Shown here one piece after another: positions 12,246 through 24,846 of a stretch of 64,000 bases of DNA; position 1 is the first letter of the stretch, and every line of letters starts with the position of its first letter. Both the position numbers and the translations under genes were made by a program. Below the pieces are notes generated by a model. It had not been told where the DNA came from. It saw nothing but the letters and a program-made list of their open reading frames with translations, and ran no database searches. Origin of the DNA: Spirodela intermedia (lineage: Eukaryota > Streptophyta > Magnoliopsida > Alismatales > Araceae). The DNA lies in NCBI GenBank assembly GCA_902729315.2, contig LR746276.1:5334669-5398668 (forward strand). Direction: 5' to 3'.

Positions 12246-15200
12246 TCATGGATCTTCCTCAGGAGGATTCTCATTTTCTGAACTGATATCATCGCCAATG
12301 TTAGGGTTCGAGAGGCCATCCGTGAGAGAGCCGTCGTCTTCTCCTCCATCTGAAGGGGTAACAACTCTCTGAGGGACGGCCTCCTCAGGAGCAGACGGCT
12401 CTGAGTCCTCTGATGGCTGCTGAAGGCTCCAGAACATGATGCTGGCTGTAAGGGTGAGTATCATTTTCTGGTTCACCTGCCAAAATAGAGGAAATAAATA
12501 AGTAATAAATTTGGATAACAAGAGATTCCATGAGATTCTCCCATTGCGATCAGAAGAACCCAAAAATAGGAACCGGGAAGGTTAGATTTTTTTTTTTTTT
12601 TCTGCTGTTGATGTATTGATGAGAGGAAGCTGAGCCCGGATTTTTTCCCCCTATAAATAATCAATAAAATACCACAATTTTTGGATAAACGCAATTTTTG
12701 GAAACATGAATGTTCAATTTTTATTTTTTTCTGAAATTAATTTGGATCATAAGATGAGCCTGAATACTTGATTCTAAAAAATAATTCTCAATAAACGGAA
12801 ATTTTGGATGCCCCGGGTTGGAAGGAAGAGGCATCCATAAATAGAAGCCATGAAGGTTCGTTTCTCTTTGCGGTAATAATATTTTGATTTGGGGTCATAA
12901 ACTAAGCACAAAGATATTCTTTCTCAATAATTACTAGCAAATAATCAAGAAAATTGTACATTTTTGGAAAGAAGGGATGGCCCTTACTGCTATTAATATG
13001 TTGATTCAGGGTTGTAAGCTAAGCCTGAGGATCTTTTTTCACAGAGAATAATTCTGGAAATAAAAACAAAAAACAAAATAAAAAAACTGCGGATTTTGTA
13101 TGCTACCTCCATAATATCCTCAGGGAGCAAGAAAATGGAGCACCCGAGCTTTCTGGCTACGCTGATTATATATGTCGCATTCAACCTCTTCTCATCCTCT
13201 GAAGCATAATTTTCACAACTCAAGATGGTTAATATTAGAGGAGAAAGGTAGACACAGACTAAAGAAAATTAAAAAAAAAGGGTGTATATTGGAATATTTT
13301 ATCAGCCAGTCTCTTGTTCCATATCTCACGTAGAAATAATTTTAAAAGAACTGAAAATAGTCTTTTTTTAAATATCCGACAACAGGAAAACTTATAAATT
13401 CATATGCTTGAGGTGGAACATGAGACTAATTTTCTTATGCAATACTAAAGTATGTTCTTAAAACTGCATTTTTTTTTTAAAGAGATCAAACAACAGGAAA
13501 ATATAGCAATTTCTTTCTAAAAGATGTCAGCAAGACGTGGAAAAGAAGATCCATACTATCTTATAAACTTTTTTAAAAAGCTGCAAATAAATTGTTAAAA
13601 GATCAAACAGAAGGAACATTTACCGATTTATTTTTAAAAAAATTGTAAGCAAGAGGTGGAATGAGAGATTAGTTCTCCCATACGTCACAATAATACTAAA
13701 AAAAAAACTGCAAGAAACTGTCAAGATCGAATAAGAGGAAAATTTAATAACTTCCAAACACTCGTACCGCTGACGCCCTTCGTCACAATGTTCCAGTTGA
13801 CAACCCTCGGTTCCACAGAACTCAGGAGCTCAAGAAAGAATAATCCATTTGACAGGGTCCTATCCTGAAGAGTGACAATTAAAAGAATAATAAGAGTAAA
13901 TGGATATTTTTCTAGATAGACTGGTTGAGGCGGAGATGAGATTACCCTGAAGCTTTCCATTCTAGATGTTCTTCCTGTTCTTCTCACCCTGTCATTTGCC
14001 CAATCCAGGATGTCAGCATCAGTCACCTCTTTCCCTTCAGAGTGGGATCGCAAGTTCTTCAGCAATTGAAGTATATTAAACCTCATCAACTGCCAAAGAT
14101 AAGCTGAAAGAGACCGAATTAACATAAATATCCTCCAACTCTTCCTGAAAACCAATGATAATGATTGCCACACCTTTCATAGCTGTGATTTATGTCTATA
14201 AGAAAAATATACATAAACCATCAAAGAAATATTGAGAAGAAATAAGCAGGAAATATTTCAGTAAAGAATAATATGATCCGTACATACCAAGGATAAGCTT
14301 CTTATTCCCCTGCATGATGTCGTGCCCAGCAACATTAACTAGAGAAAATTTCAACTCTTTTCCGATCCTAACAACCTGATTGCAATTCTCAACCTTTCTG
14401 AATGGCAACTTAATCGGGGGCTTTGATGCATGCCGCCAATTAACTGAACCGGGAGAGATTTTGTCCAGTACTTCGAGGAGAACCCATCTGAGTAGATAGA
14501 GCGTCCTCAGTGAGGATCATGGAGATGAGTAACCAATGATGTGAGGCGGACATACCCATTTCTGACATCTTCAAAGACGTTGTTGACAAAAGTTGCGATG
14601 CCCAGACTATTTATCCACAGTCGGAAAGCTCTTTCCTCCCTGGAGACCAGAACATCATCGGGCATCATTTCCGCAAAGGAAATTTTCTTGCTGTCTACCG
14701 ACAGGCCATTCCTGAAACGTTAAAATTTGGAAAATTTTCAAATCACATCAGGCTCACCAAGTCCAGAAGGTATCTAAGGGAAATACGCTGAATCCAGAAG
14801 GAAACAGATGGTAGTTTAGGAAATTACCAGCAATCAAAGCGCAGAGAAGACTAGAAAACAGCATAAAGTAAGAAATTATGTTAATCAACACTCTGTGCTG
14901 AAAATAAGATTAAATTGTAACTTTATGTTCGTGGAAATTTACTATTAAAAATAATGTGGTGTAAATTTACTCTGATAAAAAACTACATGGCGTGGCTAAT
15001 TAATTTTTTTCTTAGAGATTGCAGTATTTATATCTGGAATAGATACAGCAATCGTTGTACAGAAAAAAATACAGAAATTCTTCATGAAATCTTCTGTCAG
15101 ACACAATGATGAAACTGTCATATTAAAAAAAGACAAAAAAAATTATCGAGTGTTTTTGGATGGCAGTTGAAAAAAGTTTGACAACGCGGAAAAACATGAT

Positions 15201-18200
15201 AAAAATCCAAAAATGCTAATACTGATTTATTTCAACGAAGCGAGATCTTCTTATGTTCGATTATAAATATTACATGTATCTTCTACATCCAAAACCCATA
15301 GATGTAACCTGGGTCTCTCTTCTTCTTCTTCTTTTTTTTTTGATAGGTTTCCTACAATTACTGGAAAACTATTCTCAGTTAGGAACTTTAATGACGAGTA
15401 GCAGCTGAAGAATAGTGCAAAATCGGCACTGGAATGGTTGCAGCATTTAAAATCTATGGGCCATCTATTTTGGCCAAGGTTCCCAGTTCAAAAATTGTCC
15501 ACGCCTAAGAGGGAATAAGCTCCATGCACATCATTTCTCTTATTCATGGCATGCAACTTGTCAAGAAAACTTTACCTTGGGTTGATTGATGCACAACATA
15601 GAAAACGCTTGTGTGATACACAAAGAGTGGCAAACAAATTCGATATCTTATCCTTAGTGACCGAAATGTCACCAAAAAATGTGGCAAGCGAAAAAAGAAG
15701 AAAACTATACAGTCTACTGTACACATCACGTTCACTATACTATAACAGGACAAAAAGACTGATTTTTCAATGTTCTTCTCAAAAAGGGTATTGATTCGAA
15801 AAAAAATGGAGTTAATCAATGATAGAGGATCGATTTCAGGAAAGGTGGAATGCCAGCCAAGTCAAAGATGTTTTAAAGAACTAGTTCAAGAAAAGGTAAC
15901 AAGATAAAATGGTGTGTATTTTTTTTATATTCCTGTAATATCCAACCCACTATACAATCATATATGTTATTCTCTGTCAGCATTTAGTTCCCAGAAACTA
16001 GATGACAGTGAGTATTTAGTCCAAAGCATGTTACAGCAGCCTGAATAAAATTCGGCTATGAATAAATTGACTGCACTTGCAAGCTAAATGGCTGACTTAC
16101 CTTCTTGTTAACTCTATTCCTCTCTCTCACTATCCTGACCAAACCCTCTCTCTCTCTTCCCCCCTCCCTCGCTTCTCCTTCTGATTTTTCTTATTTTATG
16201 GAGTTTAAAGGCATATGAACATATTATTTTTCAATGGAGAGTTAGCTAGGAGATAAAACTGTGTCAAAAAGTCTTTTGGGAATGAAAGGACAACGGAAAA
16301 AAGACATAAGGGAGGATTTTATTGTGGCCTAAATTAATTAAACAGAAAAAAAATTCATTACATTAAAAGTCCCGTTATGCAGGGTATTAATGAAACACAC
16401 CACGATTGAGAAATAAATTTAGGAAAATGTGAAATTGAGGAAAGACAAAGCTCGATCAACGGATATTTAAATATATAATAACAAAATAACGGGTAGAAAA
16501 AAATTCCAGAGTAGATGAAAACAAAGGGGAACATATATGGGTTCAGTTGTAGACTCAAGAGATCTCTGCAATGTATATGGGAGTAATGGAAAACGAGAAA
16601 AATGGTTAAAACCAAGCTAGGTACCTGTGATGGAATATATGCGCAACAAATGCAAGATTGAGATTGGGCGATCCCTCAACAATATCCTTCGGAGTCAAGT
16701 ATCTTTTGCAATTCATTCTCTCCGCATGCTCCAGAATCAGTTTCGCCCTTTCACTCGGATCTTTCGTATCCAAGGTGGCTGGGCTACAGTGCTCAGGGGC
16801 TAGAACATTAAGCAGGTATGCATAAGCTTCTCCATCCTGCAATTCAATCAGCCAATAGATGGTAGAAACCATTGTGACTTTTGAATAATTAATAGAAAAA
16901 TAATATTTAACAGTGGGTGTTTTACTGAATGAATAAATACCCAACTGGCAACAGACGCTTTGAACTAACGTTTTTCCGTCTAGAAAAATTAAATGCATTT
17001 AATACCATTTATCCTGCTATGTGGGAAAATAATTATATAGAACTTCAGTAAAAAGAATTTTCTATGAAAACATAACGTGACTATTGCACCGAAAGCACAG
17101 ATTCACGCGGAAAAATCCTAAAGGAAACATGCAGATGCCCAATATACAGGAAGACTAGAAGGTCAATGGCCGACAAGCTGATTGAGAATCATAGTTTGAA
17201 TTATTAACCCAATCTGAATTAGAACTGCATTCACTCTATACAGGTTCATAAAATGTGTCTAAATATTTTTCTCCTAAACAAGAAACTTTCATCCACTTTG
17301 TAAACCACCGTCAGTAAATTTGATGTTTTACCTTCACATCAGAAGAAAAGTTGTTTAGAGGTTTCTTGTACCCAGCTTTCTTGAGATGGAAATTCATCCA
17401 TCGAAGTAGGACTTTTTCAGGAGATAAACTCATTAACTCCTCGACGTCCTGTAGAGTTTGAAACATATCATACGTTGATACACTTGAAACACGATATGAA
17501 TCAAACCATGAAATGCTAGCACTTTTACCTTGCCATCGTCCACCAGCTCGACCAGTTGAGGGGTCTTTTTGAGATTGAGGTCTGCTAACAATTGTATCTA
17601 GTAATAGGACCACAAAACAGATCCAATAAAAAAAAAACTTATCAGCATATCTTAAAGGAGAAGAATGTCCGAGGGAAGGCAAACAAAATTAACCCAATCC
17701 TCAACCAAAATATCATAAAATCGTTGAATCCTCTCGTTGCGCTACTATTTCTTTTAATTTCGATATAATTTAGCCTAGAACGATGGCTCTGGTTTTTCTA
17801 TCAAGAAAAGAGAATCTTCGAATCCATACCTTAATGATTTGAGATATCAATCCAAGAAACAAGTGAGGCTGCATAGAAACGGTTAAAATATCAGTCTTCA
17901 ATTTTCCACAATATTTAAAGTATGACAAATATTTTCATAAAAAATAGTATGACCAAATAACGATAAAATTTAGGAAGCCGCTTGCTTGGTCTTTGACCGG
18001 GAGATGCTGTTAAGAATAAAGTAGCTATGCAAGTTGCAGACATCTCCCTCTCTATTAACTTAAAAATGAATAAATAAATAAGTAAGTTTGCATCAATGCG
18101 AAACAATAGATACCCAAAGAGCTCTCACTCTTTGAGAAAAAAACTGGAAATCGAGTATGGAATATAGAGTGTATCAGTTATCTCCCATAAAATGTGGAAG

Positions 18201-19543
18201 TCAAAAATGGACCCAAGAAAAAAAAAAGAAATGGGAAAAGATAAAGATGATAAATGAAAAAGAGTGGCAGATAATTTTCCTCAGAAAGCAGATGTACAAT
18301 ACAACGATCTAGTGATGCTTACCCTGCCCTCAATCAAGTCTTGTGTTCCAATGTTAACCACCGTGCAACCAATGGCTTTTGCAGAGTTGAGGCAGAGACT
18401 GTGGTTCTCGTTCCTCTCCCATGGGTTTATTATCTTTTTTGTGTTGATTGCTCTCTCGTCTATTGTCCCAGGGACTGCAACATTGATTAGCTTACTAAAC
18501 AAAGCAAAAAGACAGATATTAAATGACTATAAAAAGAAACCAGGTATCTCTTTCCGAAAAAAATGACCAAAAAAGGTAAACACATGAAATAGACAATTAA
18601 CACATTAAAACTTTGCATATATTGATGAGATTACGATAAGATCCACCGGCCGGATTAGATTAATAAATGTATTTTAAAACCAAACTAAACACCTAAGAAC
18701 GCGTTCCTTTGTGTTGACCTTATATAGCAAGAGTTGATAAATCGTGGAAACAGCATAATAATGGCTCGCAATTATGATCCTACAGAAATAAGGGAAGGCT
18801 AATTACAAGATAATAGATACATTTACCAGAGAAGGACACCATCTTTTGCAAGGTTGAAGAGATCATTAGTTGTTGGATCCAATGGCAGGTACTCCTTCAG
18901 AAAGGGGTCTTCCCCCAGGTAGCTGTTGATGTGTGCTACATAAGCAGCCTTTTCTGATTCACTGATGGTGTGGAGTAGCGTGGTAGTGGTGGCCTTTAGA
19001 AACTCCCAGGAGTGATTATTGGCTCCCAGTTTGACAGTGGCCCGGTTTTGCAGAGTCAAATAAGCCTAATGATTCAGCCATTGAACTACATAAATCAGAC
19101 CTCCCATAGACGATCAAAATTCTCTCCGCATGCCCAATTCAGGAAAAATGGAGTACACATCGAGAATAGCAATACCCGCAAGAAGGCCTCAAAGTCTATC
19201 TCTTGGCCTGTATCTGCGTCGGATTCTCCCAATATCTCCGATATCTCTTCACCCTCGAGCGTCTCCCTGAGGGCTTTGAGCTTCGCCAGGACAGAAGGTA
19301 GATCTTGAACTGTTACGCGTCCCGATTCTCTCTTCGCAGACATGAACTGTTGAATTCATATGATAGAGAAACCAAATGTTTGCACGAATGAGGGCCTGAA
19401 GTAGGTGCGGTGTTAAGGTTATACGACAGGCAAGGACGAGTGATTGGAACGCTCACATTTGATTGAAGGCTACGGAGCTCAAACTGTGTGAATTGGCTCT
19501 GAAGCCAGGGATCCGAGACGATCACCCCGAAAAAACCAGCCAT
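12246..19543 (-). CDS. Fimbrin (plastin-type actin-bundling protein)
   Basis: Fourteen coding exons on the minus strand: 19543-19457, 19346-19176, 19065-18827, 18494-18323, 17868-17830, 17597-17529, 17448-17332, 16836-16625, 14711-14556, 14487-14288, 14103-13946, 13864-13768, 13198-13107 and 12476-12246. They total 2040 nt (679 aa), with all phases matching. The N-terminal region is degenerate and EF-hand-like (about 1-110). Four calponin-homology domains follow as two actin-binding modules: CH1 from about 126, CH2 from about 269, CH3 from about 393 and CH4 from about 515. Landmarks include [29 protein letters not shown] and [16 protein letters not shown]. An acidic Ser/Glu-rich tail spans about 623-679. 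Fimbrins cross-link actin filaments in the cytoplasm, and in plants mostly without calcium control. The length is normal for plant fimbrins (about 650-720 aa). The short exons 5 and 6 (39 and 69 nt) were placed by conserved residues. The start [20 protein letters not shown] matches the family N-terminus. Confidence 0.95.
14757..16624 (-). other. Long fimbrin intron 8 and flank, no other gene
   Basis: About 1.9 kb of AT-rich intron lies between exon 8 (ends 16625) and exon 9 (starts 14711). Open frames here are short and match nothing known. A CT/CCCT-rich patch is at about 16120-16180. Confidence 0.6.
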
Positions 19544-20307
19544 CGTGTATCCGGAGACCTGCTTATTCTAGAGACAGGCCTCTTCCCCACAGGGGCGGAG
19601 AGGCAGAAGATGCAGACTATCAAACACCCGACAATCACAAACCCGAGGGATTTGGGCTTAGCACCCGAATAACAGCGCGGAGCTGATTGACCCATCCAAG
19701 CCCACGGTCAGAATCATCTCGTTTCGATGACCGCTACCGCAACTTTGCATGTGCGAATGCGTAGAAGACCACGGCACTCAAAGATCCTACAAGGAATATT
19801 AGCCAGCGCACAGCTAGAATGGACAAAGAGGAACCCACCGGAGAAAAAGGGGAGCAAAGAAAAAATCAAACAAAGACACCCACCCACTCCTCCCTTCTCC
19901 GCCCCGAACACCACAATTCGCCGCTCCGTTTCTTCTATTCTTCAGCTCCTTCTACCTCAGCCGCGTGCGGGAAGGAAACGAGACGGGCGGAGATGGGAAT
20001 TCGGCTCCCTCCGTCTGGATGACGGTGGCGGAGAAGGAATCAGCAATGGAGGATGGAATTTGAGGAAAAAGAAAACAAAAAATAAACTATGTGAGACGGA
20101 GGAAACGGGGCTGGTTTCTGCGGACACACGAAGCTAGCCGAGGAGATACTGTCCTCCTCCCCTGCTGAAACCCTCCAAACCAGAAGATTCTTACTGGCCG
20201 GCGGCCGTCCTTTCGCCGGCCGACGACGTCCTTCGCCGGCGGGGGAGTAACTTCGTCCTCACGCTTCTCGTCGTTGCTCTCGGAATCAGGAAAACATTCT
20301 TCTAGCA

Positions 20308-20319
20308 GGCCACGTGGCC
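20308..20319. promoter_or_regulatory. Palindromic G-box, GGCCACGTGGCC
   Basis: A perfect 12-bp palindrome centres on CACGTG, the core G-box bound by plant bZIP and bHLH factors. It sits about 770 bp upstream of the fimbrin start codon and 1.4 kb upstream of the RhoGDI start codon, so it could serve either gene. Function is inferred from the motif only. Confidence 0.45.
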
Positions 20320-20331
20320 CTTCCCGAAGGC

Positions 20332-20347
20332 CCGAGCCTAGGCTCGG
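20332..20347. repeat. 16-bp perfect palindrome, CCGAGCCTAGGCTCGG
   Basis: A perfect self-complementary 16-mer lies just 12 bp from the palindromic G-box. No factor is assigned. Confidence 0.7.
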
Positions 20348-20587
20348 TGTAGATTCGGGCTAAGCCCGACACTTAACGACCGTTCATTAAAAACCTCGGA
20401 CAACGCCAAACTGCCGTACGGATATTAGCAAGGAATATTTGGAAGAGGTCCTGAATTATTAAATAATTATATTTTATGTGTCCATTTATAGTTTTTGTTG
20501 TTAATCATCCTCGAGGATGGGTCTATCTGAGCCGTTCGATCCTGATCGTGGCCGATCGTGGTGGACCCAGACACAGAGAGAGAGTAA

Positions 20588-20605
20588 GAGCGCGCGCGCG
20601 CGCGA
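20588..20605. repeat. (CG)n alternating run after a GA run
   Basis: A short run of alternating G and C follows AGAGAGAGAGTAAGA. Alternating CG of this length can adopt Z-DNA and is uncommon in plant DNA because of CpG methylation and decay. Confidence 0.8.
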
Positions 20606-21689
20606 AACAATTTTTCGACCCGTCTGAGCCGACCTGCGCTCGATTTTCAGGCCCAAGCCCGGAATAAGAGGCCGGGCTTTTTATGGCCCATTTGTACTCC
20701 CAATAATATGAAAATGTCGGGCCACGGGCCAGGGCCGCGTTAAATCATTCGAGATCTCCGGCTCGACTCCCCAAGCTCGTCCCTTATAACTCTGATCAAA
20801 GGGAAGTAGACAGAGCGGGAGAGAGAGGGAGGAGAGAATAAGAGATAGGAAAGAGAGAGAACGGGGGAATGCGAGAGAGGAGAGAGAATGAGGGAGAGGA
20901 AAAAATGAAAGAGGAGAGAGAAAAAAGGAGAGAGAAGAGAGAGAAAGAGTCCACCCCGCTCCTCTGAAAGTATTCACGCAGAACAAGTAGCTCAGACAGG
21001 GTTTTCCCCGCGGTATTGAATTCGAAATCTTGGCCGCGAGGGTTTCTCTCTCTCTCTCTGTTGATCTCCCCGGCGGAGCGTACCCTTCCTTCACCCCGTC
21101 CGCTCCGGCGGCGTTGATGGAGGGAGGTGGCGGCGCCACCACCGCGCGGCCATTAATGGAGGACGCCGACGACCGGATCCTGCTCCTTGAAAGACGGGGA
21201 AGATGCCGTCGCCGACGATGATGAATGCTAGCGAGATCCCCCGCCGACAGCCCTCCGCTTCCGCAGGGATGGGTAAAAATGGCGAGCTGGAGCTTTCCAG
21301 GGTGCCCCTTCTTCCTGTTCTACCTTCCCTCGCACTGTTCCTGGCCAGTCTTGGCAGCTAGCGCCATATGCGACATTCTCACCCCTTCTCTCCTCTGCAT
21401 CTCTCTTTCCCTCTCTCTTGCTAGATTCTCTCCTTCTCCTCTCCCTCCTTATAGTTCTGTTCTGCGGATGCTTCTGGTTCTTTATCTTCTGCAACTCCTC
21501 ATCCATCTCATCTTCTGCGCCTCTCTCGTTTTTTCTGTTGTGCTCCTTTCATGAGAGTTTTTCTGTGAATCGCCTCCATTTGTTTTCTTCATTTATCGGA
21601 GGATTCATATCGGCGGGCGAGTGATTGGATGCGGTGGAGGCATCGCCAGTGCCATTTGCCTTTGAAGCCCGCTCAAGCCGCTCTTGGAC

Positions 21690-23514
21690 ATGGAGGAGAT
21701 CGAAGAGAAGGGGGTCGAGGATTCAGTGAAGAATGGGGGGCTGACTCCGCCTCTGAAGGAAGGTGACACCAGTGTGGAAGAAGAAGAAGAAGAAGACGCT
21801 GATGATGATGATGATGATGAAGAAGAAGAAGAAGAAGAAGAAGAAGAAAAAGGGAAAGGGATCAGAAAAGGGGCGGAGGAAGAGAATGAGAAGATCGACA
21901 GGCAGATGAGTGGAGCTTCGCTCTGCCCCACGGAGGGAGACGAAGAGGATGACAGCGAACAAGGCCAGAGGCTCGATCTGGGCCCCCAATTCACCCTGAA
22001 GCAGCAGCTAGAGAAGGACAAGGTTTCGCCATCCTCCACTTTTCATTCTCTCCTCTTTCCTTCCGTCAATTCCTTCTGATTCTTGCGATTTAGCTCATCT
22101 CCACACACTGTTCTTGATTCTAGGAGGATGAAAGCCTGAGGAGATGGAAGGAACAGCTTCTCGGCGGCCTTGACTTGGACTCTGTTGGCGGTAATCCCTC
22201 TCCCCCCTCTCCATCATTATAAGGCAGAAATTCTTGATCATATCCGCAATCCCATGTCTCCAACCAATCCATTCATGATGGTTCTTCGATTTTATTCCTT
22301 GGGGATCGAATCGGGCGACATGATCTCCACTTCACGATTCATCCCGTTCAATCATTTCAAGCCAGATGAAGAATTTTCTTTTGTTCTTCAACGGATGATG
22401 TATTCATCGAGTGGCTCAGACTCTGTTCTGAAATTGATGCTGTAGAACACTTGGAGCCCGAGGTCAAGATCGAGAGCCTTTCGATCATATCGCCTGGCAG
22501 GCCAGATATAGTTCTCCCCCTCCCTCTGGCTCCCAACACCAAGGGCCCATGGTTTACCTTGAAAGAGGGTAGCACTTACAGGCTCAAGTTCTCCTTCTCT
22601 GTGAGCAACAACATCGTTCCTGGGCTCAGATACTCTAACACGGTGTGGAAGACTGGTATGAAAGGTGAGCGGAAGTGTACCTCCATCTCGCCATGATTTC
22701 CTCGCGAGAAGCCATTTTAATGGCTAACCTTAATCACTGGTGACCATCAATTCAGTGGACAGCACGAAGGAAATGCTTGGAACTTTCAGTCCTCGGGTCG
22801 AACCCTACGACTGTGAGATGCAGAAAGAGACGACACCGTCGGGGATCTTTGCAAGAGGGTCATACTCTGCGAGATCAAAGGTGAGCAACCCATCAGCCGT
22901 GGATCTGATGAATGTGTTCTGATCTATGTTCTTCGGCGTTGCTATTCTTAGTTATGAAATATTTAGTGGTTGTTTATCCATTGAAACGAAGTTCTTTTTC
23001 AAAAAAAAAATTAGTAGGAGATTTCTTTCCTCTTTTATTTTGTTGGGAACGGTTATGCTTCAGAGTTGCAGGAATCATTTGATATGAAGAAGGTATTTAT
23101 AAATACATGCCTAAAGTTAATTTGAATCAGAATCTAGATGCTTTGGGAAGGATTTACTCAAGACCTATGGTTTTAATTTACAGGGTATTATCAGAAATTT
23201 TTAAATTTTCTTGGTTGCTCAAGAATTCAATGGAAAATAGCTTCTTCCAGAGTTGATGGAATAATTTGAAAATCGATCGAATTACACAATTTTCAATCTA
23301 GCATCTTTATATTAATATGCAGAAATGTCCATGCATTCATATCATCTCCTCATTTCTCTGATCAGTGTTTACAGAAATAATCTACATCAGCACTAGTAAT
23401 CTACATCTTTTTTCATTGTTACAGTTCATCGATGATGATGGGAAATGCTACCTGGAGATCAATTACACCTTCGACATCCGTAAAGAATGGCCCCTGACGT
23501 CGTCTGGCTCGTAG
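21690..23514 (+). CDS. Rho GDP-dissociation inhibitor (plant RhoGDI/SCN1-like)
   Basis: Five exons: 21690-22022, 22124-22190, 22446-22664, 22756-22880 and 23425-23514, totalling 834 nt (277 aa), phases consistent. The family binds prenylated Rho/ROP GTPases in the GDP state and keeps them in the cytosol, focusing ROP activity (Arabidopsis SCN1 restricts root-hair sites). The N-terminus (about 1-95) is very acidic, with runs of Glu and Asp encoded by GAA/GAT repeats. The conserved RQMS-ASLC element is followed by LGPQFTLKQQLEKDKEDESL, the switch-binding helical arm. The C-terminal immunoglobulin-like fold contains IISPGRPDI, SNNIVPGLRYSNTVWKTG, EMLGTFSP, TPSGIFARGSYSA and CYLEINYTFDIRKEWP. The start is the first ATG in frame. 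Upstream codons of this frame lack an ATG. It is divergently oriented to fimbrin. Confidence 0.95.
21778..21850 (+). repeat. GAA/GAT trinucleotide repeats coding poly-Glu/poly-Asp
   Basis: Within exon 1 of RhoGDI, runs of GAA and GAT codons encode an almost uninterrupted acidic block of about 25 residues. Other plant RhoGDIs also have acidic N-termini but usually shorter, more mixed ones. Confidence 0.85.
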
Positions 23515-24679
23515 GCTCTTCATCTGATCGACTTCTCTCATTGATTTATTCTGCTGACCATGTCTCTGGGTATTATCTTCATTCAGAGAGCCTAATCATC
23601 ATCAGCAGAGAGAAGAGGAAGAACTCCCTCCACGTGTGAGTTGTTCTTGGAACCCCACTTGATGAGATCCCCTGTCTAAAAGATTCACAGTTGATATAAA
23701 AGTGGTCTCATTTCTTTCTTTTTTTTATAATACTCCGGACCGATTTTTTTCTTCCTAAGTTTTTAGAAGTATAATGTGAGAATATTCTGGATCAGAGGGA
23801 GGGCCATTGATGGGGTGCGGGCCCACCTTGAAGCCCAACTGGGCCGGGCTGGCCCAGTTCATATCTGGGCTCGGTCCATACCCCTCTCTCTCTCTCTCTC
23901 TCTCTCGCTATGTATGTATATATCTAAACACACATAATTAATCTCATTTATAAATTTTAAAATAGGAACATTGTCATGAGTGACGACAACGGGCTTAGTA
24001 TTTCGGGCTTGGGTCAGGCCCAGGCTTGGATAGGTCTGACCCGAAAGCTCATTCCTGAGACTCTCTCTCTCTCTCTCTCCCCCCCTCTGATTAAGGGCCC
24101 ATTTTCGGGCCTATGCCGGCCCCTGCCTTATAAGAATATGTCCTTTGGTGCTCTTATTTATAATTTAATTATTTATCTGACAGTTATAAATTTCGAGATA
24201 TTAATAGTTATATGATCAATTAAATAAATTTCGGTATTCCTCAATATTTTTGTCCCGTCAGCTAGCTTATCCATTGCGCTATGGGGATTATGTGATTCGT
24301 TTTTGCGTCCGTCTCTCTCCGACGCGTCTTCGGAGTCCATGAGGGAGCTCGCATGTGTCTGTCTCTCTCGAACGCGCAGCTTCGAAATGGGGGGGGGGGG
24401 TAGTGAATAAATACTTTCTTGATGGTATTTTCGTAAACTTCCCACCAATATGTACTCGGACACGAAGAGAGGGACCCGGGCGGAGAGGCGGAGAAATTCA
24501 GGGGCGGCGAAAGGTCAGAGAGAGAGAGAGAGAGGGAGGGGAAGAGAAGGTTGTAAGGAAGGGAGTGTATAGCGAGAGAGGGTGCGGGGGGGTTTTCGTT
24601 TTCAGGGGTTTAATTCTTGAGCATCGCTTTCTTTCTCGATCTCGGGGTTTAATTGGTCAGTAGATGGTGGTAGGGAGAG
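23515..24679. other. Intergenic: RhoGDI 3' flank and SWIB-gene promoter
   Basis: It contains a GGGCCC/TGGGCC cluster (about 23818-23870), CT tracts (23884-23906 and 24060-24080), a G10 run (about 24387-24396) and GA tracts (24516-24534) in the presumed leader of the next gene. No coding region was recognised. Confidence 0.6.
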
Positions 24680-24846
24680 ATGGTGTCGGACCAGGAGATT
24701 GCGAGCTGCGTGGAGTCCCTCCTCCCCCAGCCAGACGCCAATGGAGCGGTGACCTCTGTCAATGTCAGCGGAGTGGTTCAGCAGGTGGAGGCGAAACTAG
24801 GGTTAGACCTCTCCCACAAGGAGGGCTTCATCCGGGATCAGATTAA
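24664..24846 (+). other. Overlapping upstream ORF of the SWIB gene
   Basis: An ATG 16 nt upstream of the SWIB start opens a 60-codon frame in a different phase that runs over the main start. Its context is weak (T at -3), while the main ATG has G at -3 and G at +4, so leaky scanning to the main start is likely. Its peptide resembles nothing known and is probably not functional. Confidence 0.4.

Larger units (their letters stand above)
19544..21689. promoter_or_regulatory. Divergent intergenic region between fimbrin and RhoGDI
   Basis: This 2.1-kb spacer must hold the promoters and 5' UTRs of two divergently transcribed genes. Features seen are a GC-rich stretch at 20190-20280, a palindromic G-box (20308-20319), a 16-bp palindrome (20332-20347), a (CG)n run (20590-20605), several GGCCCA/GGGCC motifs (20650-20740), and a GA-rich purine tract (20815-20950) that is probably in the RhoGDI leader. 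No additional coding region was supported. Frames at 19727-20137 and 20681-21142 are compositional. Confidence 0.5.

Noticed and set aside
19727-20137. 136-codon plus-strand frame upstream of fimbrin
   Set aside because: Basic, low-information composition, no recognised domain, and it lies antisense in the presumed fimbrin leader.
21605-22039. Minus-strand poly-Ser frames opposite RhoGDI exon 1
   Set aside because: Complement of the GAA/GAT repeats. The plus strand has the conserved RhoGDI protein.
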